Shown: positions 55,640-64,000 of the stretch, in pieces
Layout: each line of letters opens with the position of its first letter
How positions within the stretch are numbered: the first letter of the stretch is position 1
Assembly: GCA_947044405.1 (NCBI GenBank)
Contig: CAMRHE010000355.1
Location: 1,688,501 to 1,752,500 of the forward strand
Direction: 5' to 3'
From: Leptodactylus fallax
Lineage: Eukaryota > Chordata > Amphibia > Anura > Leptodactylidae
DNA length: 64,000 nucleotides
The notes under the pieces: model-generated
The model's input: only the letters and a program-made list of their open reading frames with translations
Databases searched by the model: none
What the model was told of the DNA's origin: nothing
Made by a program: the position numbers and the translations under genes

Positions 55640-58600
55640 TTAACCCCTTAAGGACCCAGCCCAAAAGTGCGTTAAGAACCAGGCCTCGTTTTTCAAAACT
55701 GACATGTGTCACTTTATATGGCAAAAACTTTGAGACGTCTTAACTTACACAAGTGATTTTGAGATTGTTTTTTCATGACACATTGTACTTCATGTTAGTG
55801 GTAAACACTAATGAATATTTTTGTATTTATTTATAAAAAAATAGGAAATTTGATGGAAATTTGGAAAAAAATCGCAATTTTCAAAATGTGAAATGCTCTG
55901 CTTTTCAGACAGATAGTCATACCACCCAAATACATTAACATATATTATCTACCATATCTCTGCTATATATCGGCATCATCTTTTAATCGTCCTGTAAATT
56001 ATTTTGGATGTTAGAAGGCTTACAAGTGTAACAGCGATTTTGCAGATTTACAAGAAAATTTCCCAAACTAAAGGGACCACTTCAGTTCTGAAGAGGATTA
56101 TAATGGCCTATATATTAGAAACCCCCATAAATCACCCCATTTTCAAAACTGCACCCCTCAAATAATTCAAAATAACATTTTGGAAGTTTGTTAACCCTTT
56201 AAGCATTTCACTGGAATTAAAACAATATGGAGGTGAAATTTAGACATTTAATTTTTTCCCACTAATTCCTTAATTTAGCCCTAAAATTAACACATTCACA
56301 AAGGGTTAAAGGAGAAAATGCATCTCACAGTTTGTTATGCAATTTCTCCCGAGCACGGAAATACCCCACAAGTTGGTGTAAACTGATGTTTGGGCGAATG
56401 GCGGCGGACGGAAGGGAAGGAGTGACACTGGGCGTCTGAAAAGCAGATTTTGCTGGATTAGTTTTCAGGTGCCATGTCTCATTTGCAAAGCCCCTAGAGT
56501 ACCAATACAATGGAAACCCCCTAAAGTGACCCCATTTTGGAAACTACACCCCTCACAGAATTCATCAAGGGGTATAGTGGGCATTTTGACCTTACAGCCA
56601 TTTCACAGATTTTGCTAACACTGGGATGTATAAATGAAACATTACTAAAATGTCACTTTATCCCCAAAGTTTTCATTTTCACAAGGGGTTAACGGAGAAA
56701 AAGGACCCCGTAGTTTGTTAAACAATTTCTCCTGAACACAGCAATACCCCATATGTGGTCGTAATCTGCTGTATGGGTACATGGCAGGGCTCAGAATGGA
56801 AAGAGTGCTATTTAGCTTTTGGAGGGCAGATTTTGCCGGAATAGTTTTCGGGTGCCATGTCGCATTTGCAGAGCCCCTAAAGTACCAATACAGTGGAAAC
56901 CCCCTAAAAGTGACCCCATTTTGAAAACTACACCCCTCATAGAATTTATCTAGGAGTATAGTGAGCATTTTGACCTCACAACTGTTTCACAGATTTTATT
57001 GACTTAGGGACTTAAAAATGAAAAATTACTTTTTTCCAATAATCTGTCCATTTAGCGACATATTTTAAATTTTTGCAAGTGGTTAAAGAAGAAAAAACAC
57101 CCCACAGTTTGTTACACAATTTCTTCTGAACACAGAAATGCCTCATATGTGGTCATAAACTGCTGTAGGGGTACATGGTGGGGCTCAGAATGGAAAGAGC
57201 GCTATTTGGCTTTTGGAGGGCAGATGTGGCTGGAATAGTTTTTGAGTGCCATATCGCATTTGCAGAGCCCCTAAAGTACCAATAAAATGGAAACCTCTCA
57301 AAAGTGACCCCATTTTAGAAACTACACCCCTCAAGGAATGTATCAAGGGGTATTATCATTTTGAGCCTAAAAATGCTTCCCAAAAATTAATGTAGAAAGT
57401 GAAAATTAAAGTTTTTAAAGAAATATCCAATTTCAGTGCCTAATATGTTGCGGCCACTTTGTGGCATCAGAGACACGCACTCCTAAAACTATTAAGTGGC
57501 TATCCCGGGGACAAAAAAAATTAAATATGTGGGTATAAACTGCTGATTGGGCACGCAGCAGGGCTCAGAAGGGAAGGAGCACTGTGTTTTTTTTAGCTTT
57601 TGGAGTACTTTCTGGTCGCCATGTTATTTTTGCAGAGCCCTGGAGGTGCCAGTAAATTGGAATTCCCCAAGAAGTGACCCCCATTTTGTAGGGGCAATTT
57701 TAGGGTCTTTGCAAATGTGACATGGCGTGCAAAAAAAACAACAATCTAAATATGCGCTCCAAAAGCACATAGCGCTCCTTCACATTTGCGCCCTGCTGTG
57801 TGCCCAAATGACAGTTTATGCCCACATGTATGACACTGGTGTACCCAGCATAACGTACTTAACAATGCCATATGTGGGTATAAACTGCTGTTTGGGCACA
57901 GCCGGGCACAGAAGGGAAGGAGCGCTATTTTGGTTTTTGGAGCACAGTTTGCTTTTTGGACACCATGCCACTTTTGCAGAGCCCATGAATTGCCAGTAAA
58001 GTGGAATCCGCAGACATTTCACCCCATTTTGGAAACTATACCCTTCAAGGGATTTAATCAAGTGGTGTAGCGAGCATTATTAACCCTTAAGTGTTGCATT
58101 CTTTTAATTTCCAGAAATGAATGCGCAGCTGATAATGAAAAGTTAAAAATGAAATTTTTCTATAGATACGCCATTTCAGTGCCCAATATGTTATGCCCAG
58201 TTTATGTCTGCACAGACACACACTCCAAAAACTGGTGAGCGGGGATCCCGGGCACAACAGCTTTTGGAGCGTTCATTTCTGATACAAGCCGCGCACAACA
58301 TATTACGCACTGAAATGTCGTATTCCTGGAAAAATTGTCATTTTCACCTTTCACCATCAGCTGCGTATTCATTTATGGATAACAACACTTAGGGGTTAAA
58401 AATGCTCACTGTACCCCAGGATAAATTCCTTCAGGGGTGTAGCTTCCAAAATGGGGTCCCATGTCAGGGGATTCCACTGTACTGGCATTTCAGCTCTGCA
58501 AAAGTGCAATGGCGTCCAAAAACCAAATAGCGCTCCTTCCCTTCTGTGCTCGGCTGTGCCCAAACAGCAGTTTATACCTACATATGACATTAAGTACGTT

Positions 58601-60424
58601 ATTCTGGGAATGACAAGTGTAATACATGTGGGTATAAACTGCAGTTTGGGCACACAGTAGGGCACAGAAGGGAAGGAGCTCTTAAGTGGCTTTTGGAGCA
58701 CAGATTCAGATGTTTGGGATCTGGATGCCATGTCATGTTTGCAGAGCCTCTAAAGTACCAGTAAAGTGGAATCCCCTAGGGAATGACCCCATTTTGAAAA
58801 GTGCACCCTTCAAAGAATCAAGGGGTGTAGCGAGCATTAGTATCCCAGACGTGACTGCACAGCGGAGGGGGAAAAGTGAATGAATATGTAAGCTGTGCGT
58901 GTAGTACATTGGGTATACTAAATTCCCTACTATATCCCCAGTAGTTCCTATTATTGGGGAGGTCATTCTGGGGGTCACTTCTGGTTTATTATCCCTCATA
59001 AGATCTAAATCTGGTTTGTACCCTAATATACGCTAGTACAGCTTATACATTCCCTTCCTGCCGCAGCCAGTTATGTTCTAATGATTTGGCGATTTTTGGA
59101 GTTTTTGTCTTCACATTGTACGAGCTATATTTTCTTTATTTATCTGGTGATGTAGCCATATGAGGGCTTGTTGTTTGCAGTATGAGATGTATTTTTTAAT
59201 GACATCATTTTTAGGTGCTTACAACTTATAAAATAAATTTTATTAACTCTTTCTTGGTGGATTAAAAAACAACCCCATCAATTCTGGTATTGCGTTTTAC
59301 CTTTTAAACTTTTCACCATGCAGCATAGAGCGTAAGTAACATATTACCTTTATTCTACGGGTCGGTACGATTACGGCGATACCTCATTTATACTGTTTTT
59401 TTATGCGATACCAATTTTGCAGAACAAAAACCCATTTGGGGACATAAATCAATTTTTTTTGCATCGCCATCTTCTAAGATGCGTAGCATTTTTATTTTTC
59501 AGTTTAGAGAGTTGGTTTAGGGCTTATTTTTTGCGGGACAACCTGTGCTTTTTATTGGTACTATTTTGGGGTACATATGACTTTTTGATCACTTTTTATG
59601 GAATATTTTGTAAGGTGAGATGGCGAAAAATCATTACTTTTGGCGGGTTTTTTGTTTTTTTTTTTTCCCGACGTTCACCGTGTACATTAAATATGGTTTC
59701 AGTTTTATTGTACAGGTTGTTACGGACGCGGCGATACCAAATATGTGTTGTTTTTATAAATTTTTAGGTTTATTTTTTATATAATTCATTTTATATAGGA
59801 AAAGGGAATTTTTGGGGCTTTATTCTTTTATTAATTTTTTTCACATACTTTATTTTTTTTTTTTTTCACTTTTTTAAATTTTTCATGTGTCCCATTAGGA
59901 CACCTGAGCCATAGATGCTTTGATCTCTGGCTCAGTACTATAGACTACAAGACACGAGCATGCAAGTGTCTTGCAGCCTATACAGGAAGTCAGCGCTATG
60001 GAAACACAGCGCTGACTTCCGCAGGTCTCGGCAGGATCAACCAGGTAGTGGGGTCTCCAGGCAGCCTGGGGTCACTTGGCAGACCCCGGACTGCAGATTA
60101 TACATATCGGCACCCCCCCGATCTCGCCGCGGGGGGGTGCCCGGGGGCGGCAAGATGGCGGAACCCCTTGGATGCCGCGGTCAAACATGAGAAGGGGTTC
60201 CACCATCTTGCATCCAAGGGGTTAAAACCTCCGATCGGAACTCAGTTCCGACCGGGGGTTATGGAGTAGGGTGTTAGCTGTCAGTTACAGCTAACACCCG
60301 GTTCCGATGCCGCCTGCTCAGATAGTGAGCGGGCGGCCTGCCTCGGGCGTAGTATTACACCCTGGTGCGCGAAGTACCTAGCGCCCAGGACGTAATAGTA
60401 CGTCCAAAGTCGTTAAGGGGATAA
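55640..60424. mobile_element. piggyBac-like non-autonomous element (4.8 kb) with internal tandem units
   Basis: TTAA (55640-55643) then CCCCTTAAGGACCC at the left; CGTTAAGGGG at 60411-60420 then ATAA (decayed TTAA) at the right. No transposase frame. The interior is AT-rich at the ends and repeat-built in the middle, with a GC-rich block (about 60080-60370) before the right end. Short open frames such as 56645-56968 and 58396-58731 (minus) translate the repeat unit and are not genes. Confidence 0.85.
56100..58860. repeat. About eight internal units of 340-395 bp, one inverted
   Basis: The phrase GACCCCATTTTGGAAACTAC then ACCCCTCA recurs near 56132, 56527, 56909, 57302, 57672, 58014 and 58780, and in inverse near 58440. 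Units also share TTTGGGCACAGC and GAAGGGAAGGAGCGCTATTT. The 58014 and 58440 units form an inverted pair centred at about 58245. Confidence 0.88.
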
Positions 60425-60881
60425 AGAAGACCTTTCATGTCCTCATGTATATGCTCTTTTGTATACCGCTAGAAGGTCGACAGCACGCTGAATTCAGTGC
60501 ACTGTCCGCTTTCCCGGTATGTCCCCTGGAGCTGGAGATGTCGGCGGTCTTAGATTCACCGTTCACTGTCAGAAGGGCGTTCCTGACAGTCTAGCTGGGC
60601 TGTGAGGAACGCCCTCCCTGACAGTACATGTCCCATAGCACTGTACTGGGTGGGCGTTCCTTACAGCTCAGCGTCATCACTGGGCTGTGAGGAACTCCCC
60701 CCAGCACAAATCTATGAATGAGTACAGTCAGGGAGGGCGTTCCTCACAGCCCAGCTAGACTGTCAGGAACCCCCTTCTGACGGTGAACCGTAAAACTACG
60801 ACCCCCGATATGTCCACGCTGTCGGCTTTCTAGCAGTATATAAAACAGCATATACATGAGGACGTGAAAGGTCCTCTTTAA
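60421..60881. mobile_element. TTAA-flanked foldback MITE (AGAGGACCTTTCA)
   Basis: Body 60425-60877 with AAGACCTTTCATGTCCTCAT and its inverse. Inner GGGCGTTCC...CAGCCCAGCTAGACTGTCAG pairs with the mirror segment. TTAA at 60878-60881; the left TTAA (60421-60424, now ATAA) is shared with the piggyBac-like element. Confidence 0.88.
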
Positions 60882-61159
60882 AGATTTGCCCGATTTATCA
60901 TCCAGTACCAGCCCCTGTGATAAATCTGAAAAGTTTTCAGACTGCCTAAGTTTGCACTATATTAGTAATTCTGGAGCATAGACTTCAGTGGAACATCACC
61001 GTGGTACCTAAAGCTGCTGCTATGCAATATATGGTGACTGAGCAGCATGGCTCCTGGCATACAAACATCACCAGGAATTATACTGTCATGGAGGGAGTCT
61101 CAACTGTTGGACCCCTGGCAATCTAAAATAGATGTTCTATTTTAAGAATTGGCCATCAG
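60882..61159. repeat. Continuation of the repeat interrupted at 55640
   Basis: AGATTTGCCCGATTTATCATCC and CTGAAAAGTTTTCAGACTGCC resemble 54990-55030, suggesting that 54571-55639 and 60882 onward were once continuous. Confidence 0.6.
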
Positions 61160-61542
61160 TATTAGAAAGGTGGATAACCCTATTACAAATAAAAAAAAAA
61201 TTATACTTACCTGTCATGCCCGCTGCCGCCTTGAGAGCTGCCCTCCAATCCTCACTTCCAGGATATGACCAAAAAAACTACAGCGGGCTGTTGATTGTAT
61301 ACAGAGGTCACTGGCCTCAATGGTCTTTTGCAGTATACTGCTAAGGCTCATGATTGGTTGCAGCAGTGTTGTTTGTGTATACAGCACCTGTAAATATATC
61401 CCAGTGGCAAGGGCCAGAAAGAAGTGATGGAAGCAGCAGTGGGCAGGACAGGTAAGTATAGATTATTTTTTTGTCATATTTTTAAATATTCCCTGCACCG
61501 CACCAAAAATGTTTTAACTCAGAAAAACCCTTTCAGTGCTTC
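61160..61542. mobile_element. Foldback MITE with splice-donor-like arms
   Basis: AAAAATTATACTTACCTGTC then GCCCGCTGC at the left is inverted at the right as GGGCAGGACAGGTAAGTATA. Each strand therefore shows CAG|GTAAGT (61449-61457 plus; 61213-61205 minus). Confidence 0.75.
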
Positions 61543-62099
61543 CAAGGAGAGAAGACAATGCAATTATATGGACTGAAATGCTATATTAGGCTCAAAATAT
61601 ACTCAAAACTAAATAAATGTTCATAAATGAAGAAGTTCTTCAACATAATGACAATGCTTTCTTTGTAATAACTAGGACAGAGACCACCCATTATGATGAC
61701 ATCTCTTTATGAGCAGCATGCTGCAAACACACAGTGTAATGCTTGGATAAAAACCACTAACACACCCACACACAAACTGTACGAAAGTGATAAATGTGAT
61801 GTTATGTGGATAGCACAGCTACAGGGCACTTGTCATCAGTTTCAGTATGTTATTATAAGTATATATTACACTGTCTGAGGGTTTCTTCATATAACCAGTT
61901 TACAAAAAATGGACTACTCCAATCAGTCATAACATTAAAGCTACTGATAGATACTACTAACTACTATAGGCCCTACTGTATGGTCTGATAATGCCCACAT
62001 CCACCTATACCTGATGGTCCATGAATAGTCTAGGGGCGAGTGGTACTGAACTCTTAACTCTAATTTTGTCAAAGATGGGGCTTGTAAAGAGGCAGTTTC
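61543..62099. other. No gene seen
   Basis: AT-rich; nothing recognised. Confidence 0.5.
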
Positions 62100-63163
62100 C
62101 CAGGCCTTTGCAGACTTCATTCACATGACGAGACCCTTCTCCCGATGCAATGGGAAGTGCTAAAAAGCATTCTCTGGGGACTTTTTATACAACAAGTTGT
62201 GAGGGTGTAACGGGAGAGTGCCCTCAAGATTACAGGCCTCCTTATCCAAATACAAACACTTCAATTCTCCCATAAACGCAATAGGGATCCACAAAAATTG
62301 GCAGATTTATTGGAAGCTAGTTGTAAATTAAAAAACCTTCTAGATACCAAGTATGAAGTGCTGCATGAAAGCACCAAATGGTTCCATTACGAGGAAGTAA
62401 GTGTGGTATCTCCCTAGCCAGATTTCTACATCTATGGGCACCCACTGCCTTTGTCCTTACCATTAAAAACAATGCTGGAGAATCCCTGTGCCATCCTGAT
62501 GCTATTGCCCAATCTTTTCGAGACTACTACCATAATCTCTATAACCTTAGGGGTCTCCTCTTAGATCTAGCACCACAGAAGATGCGAAACAGAAACAATG
62601 ACTATGTAGCCACAACAGCTCTCCCTAGGCTTACAGATGAGATTAGGGCTGTGTCCAAGGAGGATTTCTTGATAGAGGACTTATCTCAGGTGATCAAAAA
62701 ACTACCCCAATGGTAGGAGCCCTGGCCCGGATGGACTCACTGTGAAAATTTACATCCTGTATGACGAAGGTATTCAACTCAGGATTTGAGGGTACCCCCC
62801 TACAATAATGGTCATACCAAAACCAGGAAAAGATGCTAAGTTATGTGCAAACTACCTCACAATTTCCCTCTTAAACAACGATGTGAAATTCTTTGCGAAA
62901 CTCATTGGCAATCGCCTTGTTCCTTTACTTTCGGGGGTCATCCGCATGGACCAAGCGGGGTTCGTTCTGGGACATAAGGCTCAGGACAACACAAATAAGG
63001 CCTATCTCCTCCTCGACCATATGAAGCGGATGGGCACCAAAGACTGTCCAGTCTTGGTTGACACCAAAAAGGCGTTCAGCCGAGTTCACTGGAGCTTTAC
63101 TAGATCCTCCTTGGACCAACTCAGTCTTAGCCTTCCATCCTGAGTAAGGTATTTGCCCTCTAT
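62100..63163 (+). pseudogene. L1/Tx1-type LINE ORF2 fragment
   Basis: Recognisable in shifted frames: a linker upstream of the RT (LADLLEASCKLKNLLDTKYE; GISLARFLHLWAPTAF; FRDYYHNLYNL), SPGPDGLT near 62710, then IPKPGKDAKLCANY, ISLLNNDVKFFAKLI and DQAGFVLGHKAQDN. The first catalytic block reads LVDTKKAFSRV. The fragment stops before the YADD motif, where a hAT-like element starts at 63166. Many stops and frameshifts. No 5' or 3' end. Confidence 0.85.
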
Positions 63164-63165
63164 GC

Positions 63166-64000
63166 CAGTGGTTCTCAAACTTTTCAAGTGAAGTACCCCC
63201 TGGTGAGCAAATTTCCCAACCGAGCACCACAAGTAGCGATAATTATAACAGTTAATAAAATAATGCTTTTTTGTAACTTTTGTTAACAATTTTATAAAAT
63301 CCCCCCACATGTAGTATAATGACCTCCTCAGTGCACTGACACTCAGTATAATGGCAACACTAGTACCCCAACATGTAGTATAATTGCCCTCACACTTCAG
63401 TGCCCCACTTGTAATATAATGGCCTCCACATGTAAAATAAGTGTCACAGCAGCCCTCATATATTATAATGTCCTATAGTGGCCTCCATACAGTATAATGT
63501 TCCATAGTGGCCCCTCCATGCAGTATAATGTCCCATAGTGGCCCCTCCATGCAGCATAATGTCCCATAGTGGCCTCCATACAGTATAATGTCCCATAGTG
63601 TGCCCCTCCATGCAGTATAATGTCCCATAGTGGTCCTTCCATGCGGTATTATGTCCCATAGTGGCCCTTCCATGCAATATAATGTCCCATAGTGGCCTCC
63701 ATACAGTATAATGTCCCATAGTGGCCCCTCCATGCAGTATAATGTCCCATAGTGACCTCCATACAGTATAATGTCCCATAGTGGACCCTCCATGCAGTAT
63801 AATGTCCCATAGTGTGCCCCTCCATGCAGTATGATGTCCCATAGTGGCCCCACCATGCAATATAATGTCCTGTAGTAGTCCCTCCATGCAGTATAATGTC
63901 CCATAGTGGCCCTTCCATGCAGTATAATGTCCCATAGTGGCCCCTCCATGCAGTATAATGTCCCATAGTGGCCCCTCCATGCAGTATAATGTCCCAAAGT
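63166..64000. mobile_element. hAT-like element, cut by the window end
   Basis: CAGTGGTTCTCAAACTTTT at 63166 is a typical hAT-type left end, inserted in the LINE. The rest is short ATAATGxCC-type repeats grading into a minisatellite. The right end is outside. Confidence 0.75.
63466..64000. repeat. Minisatellite, 29-33 bp units, runs off the window
   Basis: About 17 units of TGTCCCATAGTGGCCCCTCC then ATGCAGTATAA. The 31-bp unit is not a multiple of three, so every minus-strand frame stays open for long stretches. This explains the repetitive 105-174-codon frames. Confidence 0.97.

Noticed and set aside
56645..56968. Similar peptides in frames at 56325-56510, 56645-56968, 57816-58061 and 58396-58731
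   Set aside because: They are translations of the internal repeat unit of the piggyBac-like element, not a protein family.
63456..63997. Repetitive 105-174-codon frames on the minus strand (GHYTAW / CMEGPLW repeats)
   Set aside because: They translate a roughly 31-bp minisatellite, and all frames are open because the unit length rotates the frame. No gene.

Overview
The window looks like anuran amphibian (frog) genomic DNA. The only recognisable host gene is a vertebrate Golgi kinase-like gene. The rest is dominated by old and young transposable elements of kinds common in frogs and fish: Tc1 elements, a DIRS1-like YR element, TTAA-flanked piggyBac-like elements, hAT-like elements and many palindromic MITEs. 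There are no bacterial-style genes, rRNA, tRNA or CRISPR. The organism call is an inference from gene and repeat content.

Host gene. GASK1A (FAM198A family) lies on the minus strand. Four coding exons (35726-34344, 7842-7720, 7006-6903, 6254-6050) join in frame with consensus GT/AG junctions into a 604-residue type II membrane protein. The first coding intron is 26.5 kb and holds most of the mobile DNA in the left half of the window. A splice acceptor 6 nt upstream of the ATG implies a non-coding 5' exon further right, not located with confidence.

Left and middle (1-34 kb). A window-truncated Tc1 copy (family A) opens the window. Then come an internally deleted Tc1 (family B), the 3' coding exons of GASK1A, and inside the long intron: foldback MITEs; a Tc1 (family C) carrying a 310-bp solo LTR with a 5-bp duplication; a Tc1 (family B) carrying a TTAA-flanked piggyBac-like insert; a 3.4 kb DIRS1-like element with gag and tyrosine recombinase but no reverse transcriptase; a 4.2 kb hAT-like element with an 8-bp duplication that splits an older MITE and contains a second family A Tc1; and a family C Tc1 with an unbroken 327-codon transposase whose second catalytic Asp is Asn.

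Right (36-64 kb). No host coding exon was recognised. There are several abutting MITEs, diverged repeat copies, a Tc1/mariner relic of a fourth lineage, a degenerate hammerhead-like motif, a 4.8 kb piggyBac-like element made of about 390-bp internal repeats and inserted at the terminal TTAA of another MITE, an L1/Tx1-type LINE fragment, and a hAT-like element filled with a roughly 31-bp minisatellite running off the window. Related minisatellites occur at about 29.4 and 39.2 kb.

No wholly new gene system was seen. The most notable points are the RT-less DIRS element, the open but active-site-mutated Tc1 transposase, the nested reuse of one TTAA site, and the association of one minisatellite type with hAT-like ends.
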